Shown here: piece after piece, positions 9,065-18,985 of the stretch
Numbering within the stretch: position 1 is the first letter of the stretch
Layout: the number at the start of each line of letters is the position of its first letter
Source of the DNA: Clostridiales bacterium
GTDB taxonomy: Bacteria > Bacteroidota > Bacteroidia > Bacteroidales > Muribaculaceae
Assembly (NCBI GenBank): GCA_023666645.1
Contig: JAMPBP010000001.1
Span: forward strand, 340,244 to 404,243
DNA length: 64,000 nt
Direction of reading: 5' to 3'
The notes under the pieces: model-generated
What the model was told of the DNA's origin: nothing
Databases searched by the model: none
The model's input: only the letters and a program-made list of their open reading frames with translations
Made by a program: the position numbers and the translations under genes

Positions 9065-10071
9065 TGCATTGTCAATTATATACATTACCTATCTTACTGA
9101 CAGCATTGTGCTCAATGTCCTGTCAGGCGGGAAGCACAAAGATGACATCGGGGAGCACTTCCTCCGACACATTGTCACCTAATACAACAGTAATAATCAA
9201 GGAAGTGGTTCCCGATGGACATCTCAACGTAGAGAACCCTGTGATTCCTGATGAAATGACGTTTGCGGGACAAGTAATCGACCTTGACCGTGTGGACATG
9301 TATGAACGACTTGACCGCGAACTCACATCCATGGTCTATACCCATGGCAACACGTTGCTGTTATTGAAACGCGCCAATAAATACTTCCCGATTCTCGAGC
9401 CTATACTTAGGGAAAACAACATTCCCACCGACTTGCTCTATCTCGCTTGTGTCGAGAGTACCCTCAACCAGCGTGCCTACTCCCCGGCCAAAGCTGCCGG
9501 TGTGTGGCAATTCATGCCGGCCACAGCCAGGCAATACGGACTCGAAGTGAACGAATGGGTCGACGAACGCTACAATATAGCCAAGGAAACCGTCGCAGCC
9601 TGCCGTTACCTCAAGAAAGCATTCAACGAATATGGCAACTGGGAAAGCGCAGCCGCCTCATACAACGGCGGGACATCACGCATCACTACCGAACTGGAAA
9701 AACAGCTTGCCAACTCGGCGTTTGACCTCTATCTTGTCGACGAGACCTCTCGCTACATGTTCCGCATTCTTGCTACCAAACTGATTATGGAGGACCCGGC
9801 CAGCTACGGGTTCAACCTCAAAGCGTCACAACTATATCAGCCGGTCGAATATGACATTGTCACGGTAAACAGCCCAGTAGCCGACTGGCCTACATGGGCG
9901 TCACGCCATGGCATCAGCTACAGCCAACTACGTGAAGCCAATCCCTGGATAAGAGCCAAATCACTACCCAATAAAACCGGCAAGACCTATGAAGTGAAAA
10001 TTCCACGTAAAGAATCTCTCTATCGGTCGACACAGAAACAACATGTCTACAATCCAAATTGGATAAAATGA
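9064..10071 (+). CDS. MltD-like membrane-bound lytic murein transglycosylase (lipoprotein)
   Basis: 335 residues. The N-terminus (LLTALCSMSC) looks like a lipoprotein signal with Cys20 as the lipidation site. An SLT/lysozyme-fold domain spans about 105-245; the catalytic glutamate is Glu131 in LACVESTLN, followed by SPAKAAGVWQFMPATARQYG and AAASYNGG, the standard family blocks. The C-terminus (about 285-325, DIVTVNSPVADWP to YEVKIP) resembles a LysM-type peptidoglycan-binding module. It should cleave glycan strands with formation of anhydro-muropeptides in the periplasm. It begins one base inside the upstream stop and its own stop overlaps the uvrA ATG (ATGA). Confidence 0.88.
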   Translation: MHCQLYTLPILLTALCSMSCQAGSTKMTSGSTSSDTLSPNTTVIIKEVVPDGHLNVENPVIPDEMTFAGQVIDLDRVDMYERLDRELTSMVYTHGNTLLLLKRANKYFPILEPILRENNIPTDLLYLACVESTLNQRAYSPAKAAGVWQFMPATARQYGLEVNEWVDERYNIAKETVAACRYLKKAFNEYGNWESAAASYNGGTSRITTELEKQLANSAFDLYLVDETSRYMFRILATKLIMEDPASYGFNLKASQLYQPVEYDIVTVNSPVADWPTWASRHGISYSQLREANPWIRAKSLPNKTGKTYEVKIPRKESLYRSTQKQHVYNPNWIK

Positions 10072-12917
10072 GCACACAATCCACTGATAATAACCGCAAT
10101 AATACAATACCCACCCTTAATGTCACCGGTGCCAGGGTGCACAATCTGAAAAACATCGATGTCTCCATTCCATTGGGACAACTCACCGTCATCACCGGGC
10201 TGTCGGGGTCGGGCAAATCATCACTCGCATTCGACACCATCTATGCCGAGGGTCAGCGACGATATATCGAAACATTTTCCAGCTATGCACGTGGCATGCT
10301 GGGAGCTCTGGAACGCCCCGATGTCGACAATATAACGGGACTCAGCCCTGTCATTGCCATTGAGCAAAAGACTGTGAACCGCAATCCACGCAGCACGATA
10401 GGAACGACAACCGAGATTTACGACTTCATGCGTCTGCTTTTTGCCCGCGTAGCCACTGCCCGAAGCTATCTGTCGGGACATAAGATGGTCAAATACTCCC
10501 GCGAGAAAATTCTGGAGCTGATTCTGCAACAATATGACGGCCATCGCATTATTTTGCTCGCTCCGCTTGTAAAAAATCGAAAAGGTCACTATAAGGAACT
10601 CTTTGATAATTTGTCAAAAAAAGGTTTTCTTAATGTGCGTATCGATGGCGAGATGAGGGAGATTGTGCCCGGGCTCAAGCTCGACAGATATAAGAATCAC
10701 TCGATCGAACTGGTTATCGACAAACTGAAAGTCTCATCCAATGACCTCGAACGCCTCGGGAAATCAATCGACAGCACCCTCACCCAGGGAGATAAACAGA
10801 TGCTTATTCTGGACAAAGACAGCGATGATGTGCGCCATTACAGTATTGCACTGATGGATCCTGAAACCGGCTTGTCATATAGGGAACCCGCACCCCACAA
10901 CTTCTCGTTCAATTCACCCCTTGGCGCTTGTCCATGTTGCAAAGGTCTTGGTACCGTCAATGTAATAGACCGTGCCAAACTTATTCCTGATGAGACCTTG
11001 TCGATTGCCGAGGGTGGAATCGTACCATTGGGAAAATCCAAAAACAACATGCTATGGTGGCAGATTGCTGCCATATGCGAAAAATATGATTGCTCGACCA
11101 AGACTCCAATAAACAAAATCCCGTCCGACGCTATCGATGACATTCTCAACGGCACAGATGAACATCTCAACATCAAGAATGAAGCTATGGGAATGTCCAA
11201 CTATTTCTCGACCTATGAAGGAATCATAAAATATATAGAGCAGCAACAGGATGAGGACGCTGACTCGGCTGCCAAGAACTGGAGCGGTCAATTCTTTTCA
11301 CGCATCACATGTCCTGAATGTCATGGAGACCGCCTGAACAAAGAGGCGCTGCATTTCTTTATAGGAGACAAGAATATTGCACAGTTGTGTCAGCTCGACA
11401 TAGCCGACCTCTATGAATGGTTCCTCACTGCCGAGAATCTCTTGTCCCCTACCCAAGCTATAATCGCACGTGAAATCATCAAAGAGATTAAATCGCGACT
11501 TCATTTTCTTATCGATGTAGGACTCGACTACCTATCCCTTGCCAGGGCAACAGCTACATTATCGGGAGGTGAAAGCCAGCGCATAAGGCTTGCCACCCAG
11601 ATCGGCTCGGAACTTGTCAACGTGATGTATATTCTCGACGAACCAAGCATCGGATTACATCAACGCGACAACAAGAGGCTAATCAACTCTTTGAAGGCGC
11701 TGCGTGATGCCTCCAATACGGTAATCGTTGTAGAGCATGACCAGGAAATGATGCAGGAAGCCGACTATATTGTCGACATAGGACCCGGTGCCGGTCGTCA
11801 CGGTGGTGAAGTGGTTTTTGAAGGTTCACCGGCGCAAATGCTCAAGACTGAAACCCTGACAGCCCAATATCTCAACGGCCAAAAACAAATTGAAATCCCT
11901 AAAACACGTCGCAGTGGCAACGGAAAAACGCTGACATTATCCGGATGTACCGGTCACAATCTCAAAAATGTCACACTGTCGATTCCTCTGGGCACACTGA
12001 CATGTGTAGCCGGAGTATCTGGTTCTGGAAAATCATCATTGATCAACGGTACCTTGCAACCTATTCTTTCGGCTAAGTTCTACAGGTCGCTCCAAGAGCC
12101 TCTGCCCTACAACAATATCCAAGGGATAGATTGCATTGATAAGATAGTTACCGTCGACCAGTCGCCTCTCGGTCGCACCCCACGCTCCAATCCGGCAACT
12201 TATACCGGCGTGTTTGCCGACATACGCAATCTGTTTGTAAGCCTTCCCGAAGCCAAGATAAGAGGATACAAACCTGGACGCTTCTCATTCAATGTCGCCG
12301 GTGGCCGCTGCGAAACCTGCAAAGGAAACGGCTACAGAACCATCGCCATGAATTTCCTTCCAGATGTTCTTGTCCCTTGCGAGACTTGTAGCGGCAAGCG
12401 TTACAATCGTGAGACACTCGAAGTGAGATTTAAAGGAAAGTCGATTGCCGATATCCTTGACATGACAATCAATCAAGCTGTTGATTTTTTTGCCAACCAG
12501 CCTCAAATATTGAAAAAGATAAAAGTTTTACAGGAGATAGGCCTTGGCTACGTCAAGCTGGGGCAACCCTCCTCCACCCTGTCAGGCGGAGAGAACCAGC
12601 GTGTGAAACTCGCTACCGAACTGGCCAAAAAGGATACTGGACGTACACTCTTCGTCCTTGACGAACCTACCACAGGGCTACACTTTGACGACATAAAAGT
12701 ATTGATGGGAGTGCTACAACGCCTTGTAGACAAAGGTAACACAGTCGTGGTCATCGAACACAATCTCGATGTGCTGAAATCGGCCGACTATATAATAGAT
12801 ATGGGCCCGGGGGGCGGTAAAAACGGTGGAACTATTGTAGCAGCCGGTACACCCGAGCAAGTATCAGAGGGCGACTCACCCACAGCGGTATATCTGAAAG
12901 AAATTCTGAAGAGCTAA
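10068..12917 (+). CDS. uvrA: Excinuclease ABC subunit A
   Basis: 949 residues, normal for UvrA, the damage-recognition ATPase of nucleotide excision repair. Two ABC modules are visible: first Walker A GLSGSGKSS near residue 46, second GVSGSGKSS near 650; signature sequences LSGGESQR and LSGGENQR; Walker B ends ILDEPSIGL and VLDEPTTGL. Zinc-binding cysteine pairs occur in CPCC...C, CPEC and CETCKGNGY...CETC blocks. The ATG at 10068 is preferred over an in-frame TTG at 10059 because it forms an ATGA overlap with the transglycosylase stop. The convergent trkH ends only 3 bp downstream, with no obvious terminator between them. Confidence 0.97.
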   Translation: MSTQSTDNNRNNTIPTLNVTGARVHNLKNIDVSIPLGQLTVITGLSGSGKSSLAFDTIYAEGQRRYIETFSSYARGMLGALERPDVDNITGLSPVIAIEQKTVNRNPRSTIGTTTEIYDFMRLLFARVATARSYLSGHKMVKYSREKILELILQQYDGHRIILLAPLVKNRKGHYKELFDNLSKKGFLNVRIDGEMREIVPGLKLDRYKNHSIELVIDKLKVSSNDLERLGKSIDSTLTQGDKQMLILDKDSDDVRHYSIALMDPETGLSYREPAPHNFSFNSPLGACPCCKGLGTVNVIDRAKLIPDETLSIAEGGIVPLGKSKNNMLWWQIAAICEKYDCSTKTPINKIPSDAIDDILNGTDEHLNIKNEAMGMSNYFSTYEGIIKYIEQQQDEDADSAAKNWSGQFFSRITCPECHGDRLNKEALHFFIGDKNIAQLCQLDIADLYEWFLTAENLLSPTQAIIAREIIKEIKSRLHFLIDVGLDYLSLARATATLSGGESQRIRLATQIGSELVNVMYILDEPSIGLHQRDNKRLINSLKALRDASNTVIVVEHDQEMMQEADYIVDIGPGAGRHGGEVVFEGSPAQMLKTETLTAQYLNGQKQIEIPKTRRSGNGKTLTLSGCTGHNLKNVTLSIPLGTLTCVAGVSGSGKSSLINGTLQPILSAKFYRSLQEPLPYNNIQGIDCIDKIVTVDQSPLGRTPRSNPATYTGVFADIRNLFVSLPEAKIRGYKPGRFSFNVAGGRCETCKGNGYRTIAMNFLPDVLVPCETCSGKRYNRETLEVRFKGKSIADILDMTINQAVDFFANQPQILKKIKVLQEIGLGYVKLGQPSSTLSGGENQRVKLATELAKKDTGRTLFVLDEPTTGLHFDDIKVLMGVLQRLVDKGNTVVVIEHNLDVLKSADYIIDMGPGGGKNGGTIVAAGTPEQVSEGDSPTAVYLKEILKS

Positions 12918-12920
12918 ACT

Positions 12921-14396
12921 TCACTTACGCCAGAATCCCCGCGTGAAGATAACCAGCACCGTAAAGATCTCAAGACGTCCCACAAGCATTAGGAAAGAGA
13001 GAATCCATTTCCCCGCTGCAGGAACCTGAGCAAATGAATCAGCGGTCACACCGGCTCCAAGACCGGTATTGCCCACGCATGACAGTGAAGCAAACAGAGA
13101 GTCGCTTATGGGCATTCCCAGCAGCACGAGCAACATTCCTCCAACAATAATCAACCCCATATAAAGCCACAGGAATGCAACTACCTTGGAAACCAGTTCG
13201 GGCGACTGTACGCGACCGTTGATCTTCACTGAGTAAACATGGCTGGGGTGAATGCATTTACTTATCTCGTTGGAACAATTTTTCAGCAAGAAATTTACAC
13301 GGTCAAGTTTACAACCACCGCTGGTACTCCCGGCCGATGCGCCAACAAACATCAAGACTAACAAAACCGGGAATACAAACGCGCCCCATGACTGATAGTC
13401 GGTCACCGAATAACCAGTCGACGTCACTGTCGATACCACCTGGAACAATGGATCAACCACAACATTGGCATTAAACTCAGGCCGGCAGTTATAAACATAA
13501 GCAATGATTAGAACCAATGTCACAATGAATATCACCTTGACATATGTGCGAAAGGTCTCATCGCTCCACGAAGTCTTGAACTTGCCTATGGAAGCCTTGT
13601 AAATAAGAGCAAAGTTGACACCACCTATAAACATGAACAGAAGCACGACAAGCTTTATATACCATGAATCCCACGCTCCAATCGAATCGTTGCGAGTAGA
13701 GAATCCACCCGTCGACATAGTGCTCAAAGCATGACATATTCCGTCAAATACACTCATTGGACCGAGACACAGCAAGAAGGCGAGAAAAACAGTAAGCAAC
13801 AGATAGACAAGCCATAACCGCTTGGCTGTCGAACTCACACGGGGACTTAGTTTTTCCTTTGTGATTCCCGGTAGCTCGGCATTCATCATCTGCATGCCAC
13901 CCGAAGAGTTGAGCATCGGAAGAACAGCAAGTGTGAAAATCATAATTCCCAATCCACCAATCCACTGCATCAGGCAACGCCACATGTGCATTCCATGTGA
14001 AAGCCCCTCCACATCGGCAAGCACCGAACAACCGGTAGTTGTGAACCCCGACATCGTCTCGCAATATGCATCGGTAAAGTTCATTGACAGGTCACCCACC
14101 ATAAACGGAACCATGCCAAACAGTGAGAACACAATCCACACAAGCGCCGTCAACATATAACCCTCACGCTTTCCCAAATCACGTTTCTGTCCACGATCCA
14201 CACCGGTGAGGATGAACATGGAACATGCGATAGTGAGGAGAATCGAGGCCATAAAAGCATAGTAGTCACGCTCCCCATAATAAAGCGACACACAAAGAGG
14301 CACTATCATGAACATCGCCTCAAACAGCAACAGGTAGGCGAGAAGCCTCGCCACACTTCGATAGTTTATCAGTCGGAATCCACTTTTACTGAGCAT
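12921..14396 (-). CDS. trkH: Potassium uptake transporter, TrkH family
   Basis: 491 residues, almost entirely transmembrane. The repeated pore-loop pattern of TrkH/KtrB proteins is visible as TTTGCSV, STGGFSTR, STVTSTGYS and CVGNTGLG, each supplying the selectivity-filter glycine. It forms the membrane channel of a K+ uptake system, gated by the nucleotide-binding TrkA encoded immediately upstream (46-bp gap). The C-terminus RLEIFTVLVIFTRGFW is typical of TrkH. Confidence 0.95.
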   Translation of the reverse strand: MLSKSGFRLINYRSVARLLAYLLLFEAMFMIVPLCVSLYYGERDYYAFMASILLTIACSMFILTGVDRGQKRDLGKREGYMLTALVWIVFSLFGMVPFMVGDLSMNFTDAYCETMSGFTTTGCSVLADVEGLSHGMHMWRCLMQWIGGLGIMIFTLAVLPMLNSSGGMQMMNAELPGITKEKLSPRVSSTAKRLWLVYLLLTVFLAFLLCLGPMSVFDGICHALSTMSTGGFSTRNDSIGAWDSWYIKLVVLLFMFIGGVNFALIYKASIGKFKTSWSDETFRTYVKVIFIVTLVLIIAYVYNCRPEFNANVVVDPLFQVVSTVTSTGYSVTDYQSWGAFVFPVLLVLMFVGASAGSTSGGCKLDRVNFLLKNCSNEISKCIHPSHVYSVKINGRVQSPELVSKVVAFLWLYMGLIIVGGMLLVLLGMPISDSLFASLSCVGNTGLGAGVTADSFAQVPAAGKWILSFLMLVGRLEIFTVLVIFTRGFWRK

Positions 14397-14442
14397 TGCT
14401 GAAAGTGATTAATGGGTAATAATATGGGTAAGACAACCCAAG

Positions 14443-15777
14443 TCACGAGAACAATTTCTCGACCTTGTGTATATAGCCGGAAAGACAAAATACAACGACC
14501 TTGTCACCGGGTTGAAATACCGTATTTCCAGTCACAAGCATTCCGTGGCCATTGCGCACAAGTCCACCGAGAGTGACATCACGATGCAGTTGCAGGTCCT
14601 TGACGGCATGCTTGGTGATTTTGGAATTCTCCTTCACAACGAGTTCAGCCACCTCGGCATCGGCAAGCGACAGGAACTTCGATGATTCAGTATCGCTGTC
14701 AAGTAGAATTTGAAAAATTTTACTCGATGCAAGAAGTTTCTTGTTGATGATGGTTCCGATATTGAGTCCCTCAGCCTGATATATGAGTTGAATATTCTCA
14801 ACCTCGGCTATAGTTTTGTTCACGCCATATTCCTTGGCAGTGAGACATGCCAGGATATTTGTCTCGGAACTGTCGGTGAGCGCTATGAATGCGTCCATCT
14901 CGCTTATACCTTCCTCAACAAGAACATCAGTATCGCGTCCGTCACCCCTTATAATCTCACAGTTTGGGCACAACTCAGGCAAGCGTCGGCAACGCTCATC
15001 ATTTTGTTCAATGATTTTTATTTTCCAGTCACCGGGAGCCATATTGGCCAAACGCACAGCTATACGGCTACCACCCATGATCAACACACGTTTAACCTTA
15101 TAGCTCACCTTGTTGCAGAGCTTACGCAAATCCTCGATATGGTCGGCCGTCGTAGTGAAATAAATTATATCATTGGCACATATCATGTCATCACCGCGAG
15201 GAATAATTGTGTCGCGCCGCCGTTTGATAGCCGACACATGGTAGAAGTGCTGTGACATAGTGAGTTCCTTGAGTTGATGTCCCACAATCTCGGCATTCTC
15301 CCTCACTTTGACTCCGATAAGGATAATCTCTCCGTTATTGAGCTCAAACCAATTGCGTGCCCATCCACGCCTCATGGCAGTCCTTATCTCCTGAGCAGCC
15401 AGATACTCGGGATAAATAAGGTCATTGACACCTATTGATGTAAAGAATCCACGGTTGTCGGTTTTCATGAACTCATAATTGTCGACACGTGCGACCGTGC
15501 GTCGTGCACCCAGATAGTGAGCTATTCCACATGCAGTAACATTACAGTCTTCATACGGGGTCACAGCAATAAATAAATCGGCTCTTTCCACTCCCGCGTC
15601 ATATAATGTCTTGAAGGATACCGGGCTCCCGATACAGGTCATCAAGTTGTAATTGGCATCGAGCAATGACAACTTCTGGGCATTGTCGTCAACAACTACA
15701 ATATCCTGGTTTTCACGCGAAAGCAGTTTCGCCAAGTGGGAACCTACTTCTCCGGCTCCGGCTATTATGATCCTCAT
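14443..15777 (-). CDS. trkA: Trk potassium transport regulatory protein
   Basis: 444 residues arranged as two RCK units: Rossmann fold (GAGEVGSHLAKLL, residues 6-18) plus RCK_C, then a second Rossmann fold (MGGSRIAVRLANM near 233) plus RCK_C. It binds NAD(H)/ATP and gates TrkH at the cytoplasmic face. Start overlaps the dxs stop by 4 bp, so dxs, trkA and trkH are probably one transcript. Confidence 0.95.
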   Translation of the reverse strand: MRIIIAGAGEVGSHLAKLLSRENQDIVVVDDNAQKLSLLDANYNLMTCIGSPVSFKTLYDAGVERADLFIAVTPYEDCNVTACGIAHYLGARRTVARVDNYEFMKTDNRGFFTSIGVNDLIYPEYLAAQEIRTAMRRGWARNWFELNNGEIILIGVKVRENAEIVGHQLKELTMSQHFYHVSAIKRRRDTIIPRGDDMICANDIIYFTTTADHIEDLRKLCNKVSYKVKRVLIMGGSRIAVRLANMAPGDWKIKIIEQNDERCRRLPELCPNCEIIRGDGRDTDVLVEEGISEMDAFIALTDSSETNILACLTAKEYGVNKTIAEVENIQLIYQAEGLNIGTIINKKLLASSKIFQILLDSDTESSKFLSLADAEVAELVVKENSKITKHAVKDLQLHRDVTLGGLVRNGHGMLVTGNTVFQPGDKVVVFCLSGYIHKVEKLFS

Positions 15778-17705
15778 TTTACTGTGATTGAATTTCTAAT
15801 AGTCTGTATAATCGAATCCTTGTCAAGATTACACAACTTTCTCAACTGAGCAACAGTGCCATGCAAAACAAACTTATCCGGAACTCCCAAAACATGAACA
15901 GGGATATTGTACCCATGGCTATTCAGCCACTCGGTCACCACCGTGCCCAGACCGCCGTCGACGGTACCATCTTCCACCGTTATCACAGGCTGGCCTTTTG
16001 ACGCTATTTCCTGCATCATAGAGTCGTCGAGCGGCTTTAGGAAAATCGCATCATAGTGACCCACATCGATTCCCTCTTCACGCAACTCGGCGATAGCCTT
16101 TCCAACCTCGTCGGCAATCGGTCCAATTGAAATAACTTGAGGACCGTTGCCTTTTACAAGGGCTTCACCCTTGCCTATTACAAGTTGCTTGAATTCATCG
16201 TTAGAAGGATCACGGTCGGCATTGCCGCGGGGATACCTTATCGCAAAAGGCCCGGTTGGGGTCATCAATGAGGTATACAACAAATTTCGTAAAGTTGACG
16301 CATTACGCGGCGAAGCTATTACCATGCCGGGGATAGGGCGCAGATAAGCCATATCCAAAACGCCATGGTGAGTCACTCCATCTTCCCCCACAAGGCCGGC
16401 TCGATCAATGCAAAAAGTCACAGGAAGATGCTGTATGGCAACATCATTAACAATATTATCATAGGCACGTTGCAAAAAAGTAGAGTAAATAGCGACAAAT
16501 GGTCTCAGACCATCGGTGGCCATTCCTCCGGCAAAAGTCACGGCATGCCCCTCACTTATACCCACATCAAAAACACGTGACGGCATTTCTTTCTGCATGA
16601 TATTCATTGAAGTACCCGATGACATAGCCGCAGTTACACCTACTACACGATTGTCCAGCTTTGCAAGAGTAAGTAGAGTCTTGCCAAATACCTCCTGATA
16701 TTTTATGCGGGGTGACGTTGTGTCAGATTTCACGACCTCACCGGTTTCAGGGTCAAAGCGACCGGGAGCATGCCATAGCGAAGGATTCTTCTCAGCCGGT
16801 TCATAACCTTTGCCCTTGATTGTGCGCAAGTGTAACAACCGCGGTCCCTTCATATCCTTAATATCGGTCAACACGCGAACGAGCCGCAATACATCATGGC
16901 CATCAACCGGTCCAAAATATCTTATGTTCAATCCCTCAAATATATTCTGCTCATTTGACAGCAACGACTTCAGGCTATTGTTGAATCTCATTATAGGTCC
17001 TCTTTGCCGTTCAGTGACAAGATGAAGGCGTTTCAGAACATTAAAGGATTTCAATCTGAAATTGTTATACCCCCTTGACGTAGTGATATGAACGAGATAG
17101 CTGTGCAGGGAACCCACATTACGATCAATTGACATATCGTTGTCATTGAGAATTATAAGAAGATTACTCTTAGTATTTGCCGCATTGTTGAGACCTTCGA
17201 ATGCGAGACCTCCGCTTATTGAGGCATCACCTATGATTGCAGCCACATGACGTCGCGGGTGTTCATCATTTAACTCAGTTGCCACAGCCATGCCTAATGC
17301 CGCCGATATGGAATTGGAAGCGTGGCCGGCCGAGAATGTATCGTACTCACTCTCCTGTGGATTTGGGAAACCGCTTATGCCACCGAGCTTACGGTTGGTT
17401 TCAAAACAATCACGCCTACCGGTCAATATCTTATGGGCATAGGCCTGATGTCCCACATCCCACACAATGCGGTCATAGGGAGTGTCAAAGACATAGTGCA
17501 AAGCTACAGTGAGTTCCACAGCCCCCATGCTCGAGGCAAAATGTCCGGGATTCTGTGATACCGTATTGATAAGAAATTGCCTTATTTCCTGACAAAGTTG
17601 CGGCAACTGCTCAACCTTCAATTTTTTCAAATCGGTCGGAGAATCAATGGTCGGCAACAATTGCATGACAGTCTTCACAGAACTATATGTATCACTACTT
17701 TCCAT
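15774..17705 (-). CDS. dxs: 1-deoxy-D-xylulose-5-phosphate synthase
   Basis: About 643 residues, the usual Dxs length. It condenses pyruvate and glyceraldehyde-3-phosphate to DXP using thiamine diphosphate, the entry step of the MEP isoprenoid pathway. The ThDP motif GDASISGGLAFEGLN is present, with the GHQAYAHKILTGR histidine block, the GPVDGHD block and the second-domain GVSEGHAVTFAGGMA-like block (here GISEGHAVTFAGGMA). The ATG at 17705 (MESSDTY) is preferred to 17747, since it gives the conventional N-terminus; it overlaps the upstream small membrane gene by 11 bp. Co-transcription with trkA (4-bp overlap) is likely although the functions are unrelated. Confidence 0.95.
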   Translation of the reverse strand: MESSDTYSSVKTVMQLLPTIDSPTDLKKLKVEQLPQLCQEIRQFLINTVSQNPGHFASSMGAVELTVALHYVFDTPYDRIVWDVGHQAYAHKILTGRRDCFETNRKLGGISGFPNPQESEYDTFSAGHASNSISAALGMAVATELNDEHPRRHVAAIIGDASISGGLAFEGLNNAANTKSNLLIILNDNDMSIDRNVGSLHSYLVHITTSRGYNNFRLKSFNVLKRLHLVTERQRGPIMRFNNSLKSLLSNEQNIFEGLNIRYFGPVDGHDVLRLVRVLTDIKDMKGPRLLHLRTIKGKGYEPAEKNPSLWHAPGRFDPETGEVVKSDTTSPRIKYQEVFGKTLLTLAKLDNRVVGVTAAMSSGTSMNIMQKEMPSRVFDVGISEGHAVTFAGGMATDGLRPFVAIYSTFLQRAYDNIVNDVAIQHLPVTFCIDRAGLVGEDGVTHHGVLDMAYLRPIPGMVIASPRNASTLRNLLYTSLMTPTGPFAIRYPRGNADRDPSNDEFKQLVIGKGEALVKGNGPQVISIGPIADEVGKAIAELREEGIDVGHYDAIFLKPLDDSMMQEIASKGQPVITVEDGTVDGGLGTVVTEWLNSHGYNIPVHVLGVPDKFVLHGTVAQLRKLCNLDKDSIIQTIRNSITVK

Positions 17706-17889
17706 CCTGTTTTTTAAAATATTTCTTATAAAGCGGTACAAAAACAATTATACCCGATGCCACAATCGGGAACAACGATCTCAAAGTAATTGGCGTTCCG
17801 GTATGCTCATATTGCATCAGTAACCAGCCACAAAAAAACAGCCAGAGCAAAACTATGCACACCAGTTTAAAGATTACCGCTCCATTCAT
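17695..17889 (-). CDS. Small two-helix membrane protein of unknown function
   Basis: About 64 residues from the ATG at 17889 (MNGAVIFK). Two hydrophobic segments, VCIVLLWLFFCGWLL and SLFPIVASGIIVFVPLY, are separated by a short polar loop, with a basic tail (KKYFKKQDGK). I do not recognise a family. The likely -7 element at 17915-17922 argues for this start rather than a longer frame from 17970. It overlaps the dxs start by 11 bp and is the first gene of the dxs-trkA-trkH unit. Confidence 0.55.
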   Translation of the reverse strand: MNGAVIFKLVCIVLLWLFFCGWLLMQYEHTGTPITLRSLFPIVASGIIVFVPLYKKYFKKQDGK

Positions 17890-17914
17890 ATGATTCAAAT
17901 TACTTAGGTAACCG

Positions 17915-17922
17915 CAAAAGTA
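17915..17922 (-). promoter_or_regulatory. -7 element for the small membrane protein / dxs / trkA / trkH unit
   Basis: TACTTTTG on the minus strand fits TAnnTTTG and is followed by C. No TTG is found at the proper -33 distance. A start near 17909 would leave a 20-nt leader. Confidence 0.4.
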
Positions 17923-18025
17923 ATGAAAAAACATGACAAATAGAAATGTCACCACACATGTAATGCACAATTGACAGCCTTTTACATCAACCTAAGGCCA
18001 TAACGCTGTCACCTTCTACCGGCAA

Positions 18026-18061
18026 AAAAAAGACGATACCGTGAGGGGCATCGTCTTTTTT
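18026..18061 (-). terminator. Rho-independent terminator after tonB
   Basis: AAAAAAGACGAT (18026-18037) is the exact complement of ATCGTCTTTTTT (18050-18061), with two further C-G pairs inside and a short loop. On the minus strand the stem is followed by a run of T. It lies 20 bp beyond the tonB stop. Confidence 0.85.
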
Positions 18062-18080
18062 AGTATAGGGTATTGGTTGA

Positions 18081-18950
18081 TTACTGCTGGAGCTTGAAGC
18101 GTACAGGAAGTGTGAACCATACGTTCACGGGCTGACCATTCATACGACCGGGAATGAACTTAGGCATTCCTTTTACTACTCTTACAGCCTCGCGGTCAAG
18201 ATCGGGGTCCTTAGAACGGACAACCTTCACCTCACCGATAGAACCATCCTTCTGAACTACAAACTGCAACAGGACAGTGCCCTGAATACCGTTCTCAGCA
18301 GCGAGAGTGGGATATGAAAGATTCTTGCTCAGATATTTCATGAGCTCAGCGTCACCACCAGGGAAAGTAGGCATCTGCTCAACGGCATCGAATACCTTGT
18401 TTTCCTCAACTGGAGCTTTTTCCTCGACGATAATCTCGTCTTTGTGCTCACGAACCACGTTCAAGTCATCGGTACCCTGGTCAAATGTGGTAGAACCGAT
18501 AGCGGTGGTTGTCTCCTGAAGTTCCTCCTGTGAGACAATCTGCTCGGTAACCTCCTCATCGGCCACGATAGCAATCTCAGTATTCTTGATGGTATTGAGA
18601 ATCTCCTCGGGAAGAGCTTCGGGTTCCTGCTCCTGTACAGGCTCAGGAATATCCTCGATTTCTTCCTCCTCGGGTGTCTCTTCAACCATAGCCTCCATAT
18701 CAGCCTGTTCGCTCTGGAGCAAGTATGCTTCATAAGCCTCGGCATCAGCGGCGGCATTGTGATCATGTATTTGTTTTATTACTAATGCAGCAATAAGAAT
18801 GACAGCGACACCAATCACTACTGAAATCATAGCGACGTTGTGACGGTGGTCAGACTTCTTACGCATTACATAAGCACCGTACTCCTTGTTTTTGCCCTCA
18901 AAAACAATATCGGTCCATTCTTTTGATGAAAGATCTACATCTTTTGCCAT
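18081..18950 (-). CDS. tonB: TonB-family energy transducer
   Basis: 289 residues: cytoplasmic N-terminus, one membrane helix (about 38-60, VAMISVVIGVAVILIAALVI), a long acidic/proline-rich periplasmic spacer rich in E and P (about 85-200), and a C-terminal TonB domain with MPTFPGGDAELMKYLSKNL, YPTLAAENGIQGTVLLQFVV, and PVNVWFTLPVRFKL. It transmits proton-motive force from ExbB/ExbD to outer-membrane TonB-dependent receptors. Last gene of the exbB-exbD-exbD-tonB operon and followed by a strong terminator. Confidence 0.93.
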   Translation of the reverse strand: MAKDVDLSSKEWTDIVFEGKNKEYGAYVMRKKSDHRHNVAMISVVIGVAVILIAALVIKQIHDHNAAADAEAYEAYLLQSEQADMEAMVEETPEEEEIEDIPEPVQEQEPEALPEEILNTIKNTEIAIVADEEVTEQIVSQEELQETTTAIGSTTFDQGTDDLNVVREHKDEIIVEEKAPVEENKVFDAVEQMPTFPGGDAELMKYLSKNLSYPTLAAENGIQGTVLLQFVVQKDGSIGEVKVVRSKDPDLDREAVRVVKGMPKFIPGRMNGQPVNVWFTLPVRFKLQQ

Positions 18951-18985
18951 AATTACGATTGATTAAATGTTAAAAATATAGATTA

